From: Prochlorococcus sp. AG-409-A19
GTDB lineage: Bacteria; Cyanobacteriota; Cyanobacteriia; PCC-6307; Cyanobiaceae
Reading direction: 5' to 3'
Length of the DNA stretch: 64,000 bases
NCBI GenBank assembly: GCA_003216155.1
Contig: QCJH01000007.1
Coordinates: 7,558 to 71,557, forward strand
Both the position numbers and the translations under genes were made by a program. Positions 40,489 through 50,686 of this stretch are shown piece after piece. Below the pieces are notes generated by a model. It saw nothing but the letters and a program-made list of their open reading frames with translations. It did no database searches and had not been told where the DNA came from. Positions within the stretch are counted from its first letter, which is position 1. Each line of letters starts with the position of its first letter.

Positions 40489-41658
40489 GTGGTGGCAGCC
40501 AAACCAAACAAGAGCCGTATGCCTGGCCTAAATACCCGAGCTATCCATCATGGAGAAAGCTTTGCTTCTGATACCGGAACAGTAATGCCACCTATCTTCC
40601 CTAGCGCAACCTTCGCTCATGGGAATCCAGAAGGGTTTGACTACACACGTTCAGGCAACCCAAACTTTCGTATTTTAGAATCAGTACTGGCATCAATTGA
40701 AGGTAGTAATTACTCAACAGTTTTCGGTTCTGGAGTAAGCGCTATTACCGCTGTAGTATCTACTTTACAAGCTCAAGACCTAGTGCTATGTGAAGAGAAC
40801 CTTTACGGATGCACAGTAAGGCTATTTGAACAGGTTTTCAACAAGTTTGGAGTAAATATTTCTTGGGTAGATTTCACCAAATCTTCTGCAGTTTTAGAAA
40901 TAGAAAGAAAGCATCCCTCAATGATTTGGATAGAAAGTCCAACCAATCCAATGCTTAAGGTTATTGACATAGGCTCAATATGTGAAGTCGCAACTAAAAA
41001 GGATATCCCTGTAATAGTAGACAACACATTTGCAACAGCTCTTTTGCAAAAGCCTCTGCAGCTTGGGGCGACAATCTCATTAACAAGTACCACCAAGTAC
41101 ATAAATGGGCATTCAGATGCTCTTGGTGGTGCAATTTGTTGTAACGAAAAGGGTTGGGATAAGCGAATGAAATTTGCGCAAAAAGCTCTTGGCCTACAGC
41201 CTTCTCCTTTTGATTGTTGGCTTATAACTCGTGGGATCAAAACACTCCCAATTCGTCTCAATCAACAAATCTCAAATGCCAATGCAATTGCTGAACTCTT
41301 AGCAGAACATCCATCGGTTGATTGGGTACGCTATCCCTTTAGGTCAGATCATCCTCAACAAGCTTTGGCTATAAAACAAATGAATGCTGGTGGTGCAATC
41401 GTTACGGCAAAGCTAAAAACCAACCAAATACAAACCTATGAGTTTTGTAAAAGCCTTAAATATTTCACAATGGCAGAAAGCCTTGGTGGAATCGAAAGTC
41501 TTATATGTCATCCAGAAACAATGACCCATGCCGCCGTAGATTCTTCTACAAAAAGAAGACTAGGTATTAATGAAGGATTAATCCGTCTCTCTTTGGGATG
41601 TGAGGACTTAGTCGATCTAAGCGACGATCTCAAGAAGTCACTCGATCAACTGCAGTGA
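40489..41658 (+). CDS. Cys/Met metabolism PLP enzyme (cystathionine gamma-synthase/lyase type)
   Basis: The 389-residue protein has the family N-terminus TRAIHHGESFASDTGTVMPP, the motif YTRSGNPNF and the Schiff-base lysine in SLTSTTKYINGHSDALGG. These enzymes make or cleave cystathionine. Whether this is the synthase, beta-lyase or gamma-lyase cannot be decided by eye. The start is one of two adjacent GTG codons (40489 or 40492). It overlaps the next gene by four bases. Confidence 0.88.
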   Translation: MVAAKPNKSRMPGLNTRAIHHGESFASDTGTVMPPIFPSATFAHGNPEGFDYTRSGNPNFRILESVLASIEGSNYSTVFGSGVSAITAVVSTLQAQDLVLCEENLYGCTVRLFEQVFNKFGVNISWVDFTKSSAVLEIERKHPSMIWIESPTNPMLKVIDIGSICEVATKKDIPVIVDNTFATALLQKPLQLGATISLTSTTKYINGHSDALGGAICCNEKGWDKRMKFAQKALGLQPSPFDCWLITRGIKTLPIRLNQQISNANAIAELLAEHPSVDWVRYPFRSDHPQQALAIKQMNAGGAIVTAKLKTNQIQTYEFCKSLKYFTMAESLGGIESLICHPETMTHAAVDSSTKRRLGINEGLIRLSLGCEDLVDLSDDLKKSLDQLQ

Positions 41659-43124
41659 ACAAGCGCGACTTATTAAAAGATCCTTGTTGGAGAGAACGCG
41701 ATCTTGGCCAAGCTCTCCCAGACAGTCCTCATGCAGTCTCAGTTGCCCTACCACGCTGGGAAGACGTAATTAACTATGAAGAGAAACTACCTTCTTGTCT
41801 AAATAAATTACAAGCGATTTACCCGCGTTTTGGCCTTAATCCATTAGTCTCAGAAGTTTCCTACAAAGCTCTTTCAGGAAGTAACTTTCATGGAGGGAGT
41901 GCATGGCCATACCCCACAATAACTGCGGCAAAAAAAGCACAAGAGTTTTGTAATCGCAAGGAAAATCATGCGAAAACAATAATCAAACAGACCCTAGGTC
42001 TACCATGCCTAATAGCAGACGAAAAAGCTACTCCTTCTGCTAAAGCTTTTTGGCAACATACTGGAATAGGTGCCTCTTCTCGACTCGCTGCTATAGCACT
42101 ACAGAAAGAAAAAGCTCCAACTTCTTTAGCTGGAAAGAATGCAAAAGATATTCTTAGAATTCGTATAGCTAAAATTTATAATTGCAATCCTAATCTTGTG
42201 ACGCTGCATCCTTCAGGTATGGCAGCATTAAATAATGCACTAGAAGCACTAACCAAACTTTTTCCAAGAAGAGCTGCTTTGCAATTGGGATTCCCTTATG
42301 TCGATGTACTCAAACTCCCTCAAGTCATTTTTGAAGGAAGCAGTCTTGTAATCAATACAGATGTCAATAATTTTGCTTTAGAACTGGACAAGAAAAAGCC
42401 TGCAGCAGTGATAGTCGAATTACCCAGCAATCCTATGCTACAAAGTATTGATCTACCAGCAATAGCAAGCCTGGCTCATTCTCGTGGAATACCAGTCATC
42501 GCAGATGACACTATTGGTTCTGCAATAAATATTGACTGCCTTTTATATGCAGATCTGGTTTTTAGCTCATTAACAAAAAGCTTCGCTGGTAGAGGTGACA
42601 TTCTTGCTGGGGCACTAGTTATCAATCCCAAGTCAAAATGGAAAAGCACATTGACTAGTTTGCTAACAGAATCGACCGCCCCACTTGCAGATGCAGATGC
42701 AGTTGCCCTAGAGGAAGTAAGTCGTGATGTACACCTCCGCGTGCAAAAACTGAATAAAGCTTGCGATTTATTGGCCCAAAGACTTTCCAATCACCAATCA
42801 GTAGCAAGAGTTCTTCACCCAGCACAATGCACAAACTTCAAAAAGCTTATGCGTCCAGATGGCGGACATGGGTGCTTGCTTTCTTTCGAGCTAAAAGGAG
42901 GGTTAGAAAAAACCAAAAGGTTTTATGACGCATTACGCCTCTGCAAAGGTCCCAGCCTTGGCACAAACTTCACATTAGTTTGTCCATATGTGTTGCTAGC
43001 TCACTACACAGAACTTGGCTGGGCTCAAGAATGTGGGGTTCCTTCGCACCTTTTGAGGGTATCAGTAGGGCTAGAAGACCCAGAAAAACTTTGGAGGAAT
43101 TTTGATCTGGCCATGCAGGCCTAA
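41655..43124 (+). CDS. Second Cys/Met metabolism PLP enzyme, diverged cystathionine gamma-synthase type
   Basis: The 489-residue protein is about 100 residues longer than the family norm, with an unrelated N-terminal extension of about 150 residues. The PLP core follows, with VTLHPSGMAALNNALEAL, VIVELPSNPMLQSIDLPA and the Schiff-base lysine in FSSLTKSFAGRGDILAG. It starts at a GTG that overlaps the stop of the preceding gene (GTGA). Together with cysK it forms a sulfur amino acid cluster, so the two paralogues probably do successive or opposing steps. Confidence 0.82.
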   Translation: MNKRDLLKDPCWRERDLGQALPDSPHAVSVALPRWEDVINYEEKLPSCLNKLQAIYPRFGLNPLVSEVSYKALSGSNFHGGSAWPYPTITAAKKAQEFCNRKENHAKTIIKQTLGLPCLIADEKATPSAKAFWQHTGIGASSRLAAIALQKEKAPTSLAGKNAKDILRIRIAKIYNCNPNLVTLHPSGMAALNNALEALTKLFPRRAALQLGFPYVDVLKLPQVIFEGSSLVINTDVNNFALELDKKKPAAVIVELPSNPMLQSIDLPAIASLAHSRGIPVIADDTIGSAINIDCLLYADLVFSSLTKSFAGRGDILAGALVINPKSKWKSTLTSLLTESTAPLADADAVALEEVSRDVHLRVQKLNKACDLLAQRLSNHQSVARVLHPAQCTNFKKLMRPDGGHGCLLSFELKGGLEKTKRFYDALRLCKGPSLGTNFTLVCPYVLLAHYTELGWAQECGVPSHLLRVSVGLEDPEKLWRNFDLAMQA

Positions 43125-43219
43125 GTCAAGGATCTCATTTCATCGACATCACATCAATTAAAAACAATCACCAATCCAACTAAATTCCGGCTAATTATTA
43201 GATCACCCCAAATCAACAC

Positions 43220-44206
43220 ATGTCCAAAATTTACGACGACAACAGTTTTGCCATTGGCAACACTCCTCTGGTGAAACTTCACTCAGTCACCAAAAATGCA
43301 AAAGCGACTGTTCTGGCAAAAATTGAAGGTCGTAACCCTGCCTATAGCGTCAAATGTCGTATAGGAGCCAACATGATATGGGACGCAGAAAAGCGAGGGG
43401 TTTTAAATAAAGATCATGTGATTGTAGAACCAACATCAGGGAATACAGGAATTGCTCTTGCGTTTACAGCTGCAGCTCGTGGGTACAAATTAATTCTCAC
43501 CATGCCGGAATCCATGTCTATAGAACGTAGACGTGTCATGGCTGTTTTAGGCGCAGAACTAGTTCTGACGGAAGCATCAAAAGGCATGCCAGGTGCAATT
43601 GCAAAAGCGAAAGAAATTGTAGAAAGTTCTCCTGACAAGTACTTCATGCCAGGGCAATTTGAAAACCCTGCAAATCCAGAAATTCATTTCAAAACCACTG
43701 GTCCAGAAATCTGGAATGACTGCGATGGCTCAATTGATGTGTTAGTTGCTGGTGTAGGTACTGGTGGGACAATCACCGGAGTATCCAGATATATAAAACA
43801 AGAAAAAGGTAAATCAATCACTTCCGTCGCTGTAGAGCCTACACATAGCCCCGTCATTACTCAAACCCTAAATAATGATGAGATAAAGCCAGGCCCTCAC
43901 AAAATCCAGGGAATAGGAGCAGGCTTTATTCCTAAAAATCTCGACCTTTCATTAGTGGACAGCGTGGAGCAAGTAACCAATGAAGAATCTGTAGAAATGG
44001 CATTACGCTTAGCCCAAGAAGAAGGACTTTTAGTTGGCATTTCTTGCGGGGCTGCTGTTTCTGCCGCAGTTCGCCTAGCAGAGAAAGAAGAATTTGCAGG
44101 CAAAACAATTGTGGTCATACTGCCTGATATGGCTGAGCGTTACCTTTCTTCTGTTCTCTTCGAGTCTGTTCCTACTGGAATCATTCAAAAGCCTGAACCT
44201 GCCTGA
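43220..44206 (+). CDS. cysK: Cysteine synthase (O-acetylserine sulfhydrylase)
   Basis: The 328-residue protein has the PLP lysine in [17 protein letters not shown], the substrate loop [19 protein letters not shown], the phosphate-binding [10 protein letters not shown] and the C-terminal motif [11 protein letters not shown]. It makes cysteine from O-acetylserine and sulfide. Its end overlaps the end of queA on the other strand by 22 bp, and its probable terminator lies inside queA. Confidence 0.95.
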   Translation: MSKIYDDNSFAIGNTPLVKLHSVTKNAKATVLAKIEGRNPAYSVKCRIGANMIWDAEKRGVLNKDHVIVEPTSGNTGIALAFTAAARGYKLILTMPESMSIERRRVMAVLGAELVLTEASKGMPGAIAKAKEIVESSPDKYFMPGQFENPANPEIHFKTTGPEIWNDCDGSIDVLVAGVGTGGTITGVSRYIKQEKGKSITSVAVEPTHSPVITQTLNNDEIKPGPHKIQGIGAGFIPKNLDLSLVDSVEQVTNEESVEMALRLAQEEGLLVGISCGAAVSAAVRLAEKEEFAGKTIVVILPDMAERYLSSVLFESVPTGIIQKPEPA

Positions 44207-45312
44207 GGGCAGGCTTCACGCAAAACTACATTTGGGGAAATCCACATTGCATCTCCATATGAAAAAAAACGATAATTAAGACTAATAGCCTTGTTATACA
44301 AGGCTATTAGTCTTTTCCTTCCAATAAGTGCACTAACAAGAAGTAATAAGGAACTTTTCGGCAGATGAAAGTTAGTCAACAAACCATCAACCACTAAAAA
44401 TCTATACCCAGGTCTTATAACCAGATCAACATTTCCTCTCATAGCCTTTAAACGTCCATTCCCCAATAAGGCTGCTCCTTCAAGAGCCCTAACACTAGTA
44501 GTACCTACTGCTATAACCCTTCCACCTCGACTACGACAGTCCTCAACAGCCTTTACGACGTTTTCTCTAACCTCAACCCATTCGCTATGAAGCTGCAATT
44601 TTGACAAGTCCTCAATCTCAACTGGTCGAAAAGTACCCAGCCCTACATGCAGGGTTACCTTCACCTGATCAATGCCCTTTTGATTAAGAGCTTCAAGAAG
44701 CTCATCACTTAAATGCAAACCAGCAGTTGGAGCTGCCACTGCCCCAGGTCGAACTGCATAACGAGTTTGATAACGCTCTGCATCATTCGGGTTATGCCTC
44801 TCTATATATGGAGGCAAAGGAACTTCTCCATAACGAAGTAGCAATGGTTCTATCTGTTCAGCATTCTCATAAGAGCTAGGAAACTGAATCAGACGACCCC
44901 CGGTTTCTTGATCAATATCAATGACTTTTAAATTAACTGGATCTTGCTCAAGCGCTTCTAACCACAAATTATCTCCTGGCCTTAAACGCTTTGCTGGTCT
45001 TGCTAAGCACAACCAACAACCTCCCCCTCGTGGCTCAAGCACTAACAACTCTGCTAATCCACCACCAGCAAGTCGAACTCGTAACCTCGCCTGCAACACA
45101 CGAGTGTCATTCATTACAAGCAAATCTCCTGACCTCAACTCATTCAAAAAATCCCATACTTTTAAATGTCTTGATGCAGAAAGGTCTTCCTTCTCTGTTT
45201 CAACAATTAATAATCTTGCAGAATGACGAGGTTCAACCGGGGCTTGTGCAATTTGTTTAGGATCAAGCCTATAGTCATATGAACTGAGAAAAGAGTCTTG
45301 AGGATCCAGCAA
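44185..45312 (-). CDS. queA: S-adenosylmethionine:tRNA ribosyltransferase-isomerase QueA
   Basis: The 375-residue protein has the QueA patterns [48 protein letters not shown] and the C-terminal [10 protein letters not shown]. It transfers the ribosyl part of SAM to the 7-deazaguanine of tRNA in queuosine synthesis. A perfect 16 bp hairpin lies within its last 50 codons. Confidence 0.95.
   Translation of the reverse strand: MLDPQDSFLSSYDYRLDPKQIAQAPVEPRHSARLLIVETEKEDLSASRHLKVWDFLNELRSGDLLVMNDTRVLQARLRVRLAGGGLAELLVLEPRGGGCWLCLARPAKRLRPGDNLWLEALEQDPVNLKVIDIDQETGGRLIQFPSSYENAEQIEPLLLRYGEVPLPPYIERHNPNDAERYQTRYAVRPGAVAAPTAGLHLSDELLEALNQKGIDQVKVTLHVGLGTFRPVEIEDLSKLQLHSEWVEVRENVVKAVEDCRSRGGRVIAVGTTSVRALEGAALLGNGRLKAMRGNVDLVIRPGYRFLVVDGLLTNFHLPKSSLLLLVSALIGRKRLIALYNKAISLNYRFFSYGDAMWISPNVVLREACPQAGSGF
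44278..44314 (+). terminator. Perfect hairpin inside queA, probable terminator for cysK
   Basis: AAGACTAATAGCCTTG pairs perfectly with CAAGGCTATTAGTCTT around TTATA, and T residues follow on the plus strand. It lies 72 bp after the cysK stop but within queA codons on the other strand. Read on the minus strand the hairpin is followed after eight bases by a run of eight T, so it could also act on the queA transcript. Confidence 0.7.
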
Positions 45313-45383
45313 TTTAATTAGAGCAAGATGAAGCAGAAAACAAACAAATGAAGAAAAAGTTTTACATACCTAAAAGCTCTTAA

Positions 45384-46757
45384 TTAAGAAGAAAGTGTAT
45401 CTGGACGATTCTCAATTATATCAGCAAGATCTTTAAGAAAAGCAGCCCCATGAGCACCATAAACCAGCCGATGATCGGCAGTTAAATTTACCTGCATCTG
45501 CCTTTTAACAGAAATCGAACCATCTTTATTGGCTAAAACAGTTGGTCTTGATGCAGCAACAGCAAGGATTGCACCAGTACCAGGTGGGAGAATTGCATCA
45601 AATCTATCAACTCCAAACATTCCAAGGTTTGAAAGGGTAAAAGTACCAGTGCTGTATTCCTCAGGTTTTAACTGCTTACTTCGAGAGCGTTTCACCAAAT
45701 CCGACCATTGTCTAGAAAGCTCTAACAGATTTGTAGTGTCTGCATTCTGAAGAACTGGTGTAATCAATCCTCCATCTTCCATTGCAACTGCCACTGCAAC
45801 ATTTACCTGTGCTGGATAAACCATACCTTTAGGACTACATGAAGCATTTACTTGAGGATGATTAGCAAGTGTAATTCCAACAGCCTTAGCAAGTAAGGCT
45901 GTCATAGTTACTCCATTTGGTTTAACTGTCTTATAAAAAGAATCAAGTTTATCTGTAGTAATTGAATATCCAACTCTGAAACATGGAACCACCAAACTTG
46001 CTTCCATATTTCTATTTACAGCCTCTTGCAAAGTATTAAAAGGAACCGTTTCTCCTGGCTTGCCAAAACTTTGTCCTGGCGAAGTTAACGTTGTTTTTGA
46101 TTTATTTTTTTTATTAGAGCTCGAAGCTTCAGAAATGCTGGTTTCTAAAGCAGGAGCATTACTTTCAGCTATCCAAGGAACACTAATTGGTTCTCCTATT
46201 GCCCTCATTACATCCTCAGCCTGGATACGGCCATGAGGGCCTGTCCCAAAAACTGCTGCTAAATCAACCCCCCTCTGTAGGGCTAATTTCTTCGCGCGCG
46301 GAGTAGCAACTATCCGACCTGTATTAACAACCGGGAGAGATGATGGGGAGGGGACGGGTTCTGAAGAACTTTGATTTGTCCCACCATCTGCTTTAAAGGG
46401 ATCAACCTCAGGCGCTACATCTACTTTCGGCTGCACTATGGGCTCAGATGAAGCCTTCGCTGGAGAAGCAGGAGATTTGGCTTGAACTACAGCAATCTCC
46501 TCTTCAGTTTCCACAATCAACCCAATTGTCTCTCCTACTGGCGCTGTACTACCTTCTGGCATCAACACCACAGCAAGATAGCCATCCTGAAAAGACTCAA
46601 CATCCATATCTGCCTTGTCAGATTCCACTACCAGGACTGGCTCACCACGTCCAACCTTGTCACCAGGTCCCTTGAGCCATTCCACGATCTTGCCCTCCGT
46701 CATAGTGGAACTCAGGGCAGGCATAAATATGTCGTGTGTTGCCAAAGCCTTCTCCAA
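45384..46757 (-). CDS. pdhC: Pyruvate dehydrogenase E2 component (dihydrolipoamide acetyltransferase)
   Basis: The 457-residue protein has an N-terminal lipoyl domain with the modified lysine in VVESDKADMDVESF, a Pro/Ser-rich linker, the peripheral subunit-binding domain (ATPRAKKLALQRGVDLAAVFGTGPHGRI) and the catalytic domain ending LTADHRLVYGAHGA with the active-site histidine. The family start is usually just before ATHDIFMPALSSTM, so a TTG at about 46745 is an alternative to ATG 46757. lipB, which supplies the lipoyl precursor, is three genes upstream on the same strand. Confidence 0.93.
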   Translation of the reverse strand: MEKALATHDIFMPALSSTMTEGKIVEWLKGPGDKVGRGEPVLVVESDKADMDVESFQDGYLAVVLMPEGSTAPVGETIGLIVETEEEIAVVQAKSPASPAKASSEPIVQPKVDVAPEVDPFKADGGTNQSSSEPVPSPSSLPVVNTGRIVATPRAKKLALQRGVDLAAVFGTGPHGRIQAEDVMRAIGEPISVPWIAESNAPALETSISEASSSNKKNKSKTTLTSPGQSFGKPGETVPFNTLQEAVNRNMEASLVVPCFRVGYSITTDKLDSFYKTVKPNGVTMTALLAKAVGITLANHPQVNASCSPKGMVYPAQVNVAVAVAMEDGGLITPVLQNADTTNLLELSRQWSDLVKRSRSKQLKPEEYSTGTFTLSNLGMFGVDRFDAILPPGTGAILAVAASRPTVLANKDGSISVKRQMQVNLTADHRLVYGAHGAAFLKDLADIIENRPDTLSS

Positions 46758-46813
46758 ATGGGCTTAGTTAAGACAATTTTAAAGACCTGTTGTCCAAGCA
46801 GGCAGAAAGATAA

Positions 46814-47260
46814 TCAACCCTGCTGAATCTCTTCAACTATTCCATCCCTTACAAGAACAGAAACTTGCATTTTGCTAACTAAATTATCCCCAACTGTTAA
46901 GTCACAAAAACTTTCGATCTGTCCTTGCTCGACAATTTGCTCCATTTCCAAATCGCGGACTTGGACCTGTTGCTGAAGCAAGTTTCTTTTCTGCTCTTCG
47001 AGCTCAGCACGTTTAGCTGCTACCTGCTGCTGGACTTGAGCGACCTGCTCCTGCACTCGAGGGTCAAGAGGATTAGCACTCTGACTACGTACCTCATCAA
47101 CCACTTGCTGTCCTTCCTGCTCCAACTGAGCCAACTGCTGATCTGCTGTAGAAATTGCATTGCTTAACTCCCTCTCTGCCTCCTCTTTCCAAGCAGGAGT
47201 TACTACTGCACGAACATTGATCGAACGCTTAATAGATAAAGAAGAATTGCCGTCAGGCAT
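46814..47260 (-). CDS. YlqD-family coiled-coil protein
   Basis: The 148-residue protein begins with a strand segment (LSIKRSINVRAVVTPAWKEE), has a long coiled coil rich in Glu and Gln (about residues 28-110) and ends with a small beta domain (SFCDLTVGDNLVSKMQVSVLV). This matches the YlqD layout. Its function is unknown. It lies 56 bp upstream of pdhC on the same strand. Confidence 0.75.
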   Translation of the reverse strand: MPDGNSSLSIKRSINVRAVVTPAWKEEAERELSNAISTADQQLAQLEQEGQQVVDEVRSQSANPLDPRVQEQVAQVQQQVAAKRAELEEQKRNLLQQQVQVRDLEMEQIVEQGQIESFCDLTVGDNLVSKMQVSVLVRDGIVEEIQQG

Positions 47261-47331
47261 AAAAAAATCGCATCGGCATTAAGAGTCTCAGCCAGAACCG
47301 TTCTGGTCAACTAAAAAACCATCTTTGTTGG

Positions 47332-49335
47332 TCATAAGCCATAAATAGCAGCAATAGAACCTTCATCCCTAGCTGCAATTTTTCCACGTCGCTGCTTCAG
47401 AGTCTGAGTAAGTAATCCGTTCTCAATAGTGAAAGGAGCTACAAAAGCTAGCCCAGCAATCCTCTCATCCCCACGACTGCCTGAACGATTAGCAAGAACT
47501 TTATTCAACTCTCCACGGAGAGCCTTTCTAATTTTCTCATCGCCAGGATATCCACCTAGATCTTCAGATACATCTACGCCTTTAGCTTTGGCCCAAAGAA
47601 AAATTGCCGAGAAATTAGGCACCACTAAAGCTCCCAATTGCCTTTGATCCTGGCCAACTAACATCACCTGATCAAGAAGTTCACATGAGACAAGAGCTTC
47701 TTCCAGAGGACCAGGCTCAATATTTTCTCCATTACTCAAGACAATGGTGTCTTTAGATCTTCCGGTAAGAACTAAAGAACCATCAGGTAACAACATTCCT
47801 AAATCACCTGTGTCAAACCAACCGTCTTTATCTAGTACTTTTGCAGTGGCTTCAGGCTTACCCAGATATCCAGACATAACTTGAGGACCTTTAACCAAAA
47901 CAAGTCCACGCTCACGAAACATTCTCGGAGCAAGCGTTTCAGGGTCAACAATCCGAAACTCTGTTTCAGGCAAAGGGGGGCCGGAAGTTCCACGAATATT
48001 TCTCCATGGCCTCCTACAGCTAACAACAGGGCTGGTTTCAGTAAGGCCATACCCAACTAGCAATTCAACCCCTACAGCCTCAAAAAACTCATCAACATGA
48101 GGGGCTATTGCACCTCCACCATTAATAGGATATTTCAGCCTTCCGCCAGATAGCAGTTTTAAAACTTTAGGCCACAAAATAACCTTCGCCAGAGCGTGTA
48201 AAGGCCAACGAGACCCTGCCTCTAACAAAGCAAACAACCTGTCTAAAGGCATTACTGGTTCTAAAAGTAATTCACGAAACTTTCTCCAGGCTTTTCTTTG
48301 AGCAGAACTATTTGAAAGAGCTTTTCTTAAAAGATTTTGCTTCCATGGATGCATTCCCTTCAAAGCATCTTCAAAACCACCTTGTATTGCCTCCCAAAGC
48401 CTAGGAACTGTGGCCATCACAATTGGGCGGACCTTCGGGAGATCAATCTTTAACTGCTTAATAGTTGTATAACTCTGGGTACAAGCACAAGAAAAAAAGT
48501 AGTACTCAGCGCTTCGCTCATAAGCATGCCAAATCGGGAGAACACTCAACACAGCAGATCCTGGAGGTGGGAACGCAACACATGCGAGTGACTTCATTTG
48601 GTGCAGAAGATTTGCATGACTTAATGGCACACCTTTGGGCTGGCCAGTAGTCCCAGAGGTATAAAGAATGGTTGCCACTGAGGCGGCTGCGGAAGCTGGA
48701 CCCCTTTCTTGCATGGGATCCAACTTTCGCTTCCCAATACCAGCAGAAATAAATTCCTCCCAACCAATTACACCTTCTGAGGGGGGCCCTTCTAACTGAA
48801 GAACAAGCTTGAGGTTTCTTTGCTGCTTTTCTGAAACTGCAAGCTTTCTCCATAGTTCAGCTGTTTGTATTACGAGAGCCACCGCACCAGAATCTTCAAG
48901 AATGTATCGAAGTTCCTCTACCGGAGCAGATGCGCCTCTGACAGCATCTGCCGCACCTGCTCTCATCAACCCTTGATCTGCCACAAGCCAACGAGGACTA
49001 TTTTCAGAAAAAAGGGCGACCACATCTCCTTTCTCTATCCCAAAGCTATGAAAAGAAACCGCAGCTGTTGAAATTCGCTCAGCCAATTCCGAATAGGAAT
49101 GCTTTTCTGGATGAGCTGCATACGGAGCCTCTAAGGCAAGAACCTGCCCATAATTACAAGCAAGCCAAGGCCATATCTGATCTACACGGCCAAATTCATC
49201 CAAAAATTTGCGCTTAGCCAGAGCTGCTTTTTCTTTTGGATGCGAACGCCAAAAGGATTTCGCCAAAATCTTTCTGAATCTCTGAGTACTTTCTAAAGCC
49301 AAAACATTCCTTTTAGATAGTTTCAGAGTTATCAC
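47332..49335 (-). CDS. Long-chain acyl-CoA/acyl-ACP synthetase
   Basis: The 667-residue AMP-forming enzyme has the adenylate-binding TILYTSGTTGQPKGVPLSH, the GYGLTETSPVVSCRR motif and WFDTGDLGMLLPDGSLVLTGRSKD. In cyanobacteria the single enzyme of this type (Aas) recycles free fatty acids onto ACP, so that is the likely role. The N-terminal extension of about 40 residues is unremarkable. It starts 24 bp after the lipB stop. Confidence 0.9.
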   Translation of the reverse strand: MITLKLSKRNVLALESTQRFRKILAKSFWRSHPKEKAALAKRKFLDEFGRVDQIWPWLACNYGQVLALEAPYAAHPEKHSYSELAERISTAAVSFHSFGIEKGDVVALFSENSPRWLVADQGLMRAGAADAVRGASAPVEELRYILEDSGAVALVIQTAELWRKLAVSEKQQRNLKLVLQLEGPPSEGVIGWEEFISAGIGKRKLDPMQERGPASAAASVATILYTSGTTGQPKGVPLSHANLLHQMKSLACVAFPPPGSAVLSVLPIWHAYERSAEYYFFSCACTQSYTTIKQLKIDLPKVRPIVMATVPRLWEAIQGGFEDALKGMHPWKQNLLRKALSNSSAQRKAWRKFRELLLEPVMPLDRLFALLEAGSRWPLHALAKVILWPKVLKLLSGGRLKYPINGGGAIAPHVDEFFEAVGVELLVGYGLTETSPVVSCRRPWRNIRGTSGPPLPETEFRIVDPETLAPRMFRERGLVLVKGPQVMSGYLGKPEATAKVLDKDGWFDTGDLGMLLPDGSLVLTGRSKDTIVLSNGENIEPGPLEEALVSCELLDQVMLVGQDQRQLGALVVPNFSAIFLWAKAKGVDVSEDLGGYPGDEKIRKALRGELNKVLANRSGSRGDERIAGLAFVAPFTIENGLLTQTLKQRRGKIAARDEGSIAAIYGL

Positions 49336-49359
49336 TACTAACTCTTCAGAAACAAATCC

Positions 49360-50058
49360 TTAAGGGATTTCAAAGCAATCCTTCTTCTCGAAAATCAAGC
49401 CTAGACGCACCGCAATGCAATTTCTTAAAAGAGGTTGTACATCGCACACCCTTAATCCTGGTATCCATTGATTTAAACGTCCAACTGAATGACCAACCAA
49501 ACCACAGGGCACAACGGCCTTAAAACCTTCTAAATCACAATCAATATTCAATGCTAATCCATGCTGAGTGATCCAACGCCGGCATCCCACACCTATTGCA
49601 GCGACCTTAATACCATCCAACCAAATACCTGTGAGGCCTTGAATCCTTTGCCCCTTTAAACCCAAAAGAGCAAGAACATCAATCAAAACTTGCTCTAATT
49701 GGCGTAAATACCAATTTAAGTCGGTTTTATGACGATGAAGGTTAAGAACTGGATAAGCAATCAACTGTCCTGGCAAATGATGAGTCACTTCACCACCACG
49801 ATCTATTCGGTGTAACTCGAACGAAGGGTCTTTGGGGTTAAACAAAAGGTTCTTCTCACTAGCACCTCTTCCCAGCGTGTAACAAATTTCATGCTGCAAA
49901 AGCCATACCGCTTCAGGTAGATGTGCTTCAAAAAGCATTCTGCGTTGCCAAGTGCGCTGCCAATTCCAGGCAATCTCAAATGGAACCAAATGATTTGGCT
50001 CAAAAAGAAAAGCCTGCGAAAGCTGTTCTAATGAGGCCGTTTTAACTAAGTTGCTCAT
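49360..50058 (-). CDS. lipB: Lipoyl(octanoyl) transferase LipB
   Basis: The protein has [35 protein letters not shown], the catalytic lysine in [21 protein letters not shown] and the catalytic cysteine in [12 protein letters not shown]. It moves octanoyl groups from ACP to E2 and related domains. A longer frame starts at 50100, but that would overlap the well-supported start of hpf, and the family core begins near FLFEPN, so I prefer the ATG at 50058. Confidence 0.92.
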   Translation of the reverse strand: MSNLVKTASLEQLSQAFLFEPNHLVPFEIAWNWQRTWQRRMLFEAHLPEAVWLLQHEICYTLGRGASEKNLLFNPKDPSFELHRIDRGGEVTHHLPGQLIAYPVLNLHRHKTDLNWYLRQLEQVLIDVLALLGLKGQRIQGLTGIWLDGIKVAAIGVGCRRWITQHGLALNIDCDLEGFKAVVPCGLVGHSVGRLNQWIPGLRVCDVQPLLRNCIAVRLGLIFEKKDCFEIP

Positions 50059-50082
50059 ATCAATAGGCACCGGAGGGATGCC

Positions 50083-50670
50083 ATGAAGCTGCTGATCCAT
50101 GGTCGAAATCTTGAAATAACAACTGCTATTCGCGAATACACTCAGTCAAAACTAGAAAGAGCAGTCCATCATTTTGCTGAAATGGTTCAAGAAGCTGATG
50201 TTCATCTTTCTGTGGCCAAAAATCCTCGTGTTCCTCTTCAGACTGCAGAAGTTACCGTTTTTGCAAGTGGGACTATCATCAGAGCACAAGAACGTAGTGA
50301 AAATCTCTACGCAAGCATTGACTTAGTTGCCAGCAAACTCTCACGCCAGCTGCGCCGCTACAAAGAACGTCATAGCGACCATCACCATAGTCCAGGTCAT
50401 CGAGCATCAATCACACCAACAACTGAAGCAGTCATTGAAGAATCTTCTGTTGACGGATCACTTATTCAGGGCAAGGAGGTACACCTCCCTAACCCAGGGA
50501 TTCGTCGCAAATACTTCAAAATGCTGCCTATGAGCGTTAATGAAGCAAGAAACCAGTTGGATCTTATAGACCACGATTTTTATCTCTTTCGTGAAAAAGA
50601 AAGTGGTGAACTACAAGTGATCTATCGAAGGAATCATGGTGGTTATGGGTTAATCCAAGCTAAAGAATGA
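50083..50670 (+). CDS. hpf: Long-form ribosome hibernation promoting factor (LrtA type)
   Basis: The 195-residue protein has the N-terminal ribosome-binding domain ([21 protein letters not shown]) and the C-terminal dimerisation domain ([41 protein letters not shown]) typical of the long form. It dimerises idle 70S ribosomes. A strong GGAGG sits five to nine bases before the ATG. It is divergent from lipB with at most 24 bp between starts. Confidence 0.93.
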   Translation: MKLLIHGRNLEITTAIREYTQSKLERAVHHFAEMVQEADVHLSVAKNPRVPLQTAEVTVFASGTIIRAQERSENLYASIDLVASKLSRQLRRYKERHSDHHHSPGHRASITPTTEAVIEESSVDGSLIQGKEVHLPNPGIRRKYFKMLPMSVNEARNQLDLIDHDFYLFREKESGELQVIYRRNHGGYGLIQAKE

Positions 50671-50686
50671 ATCAAAAATAATTTCC

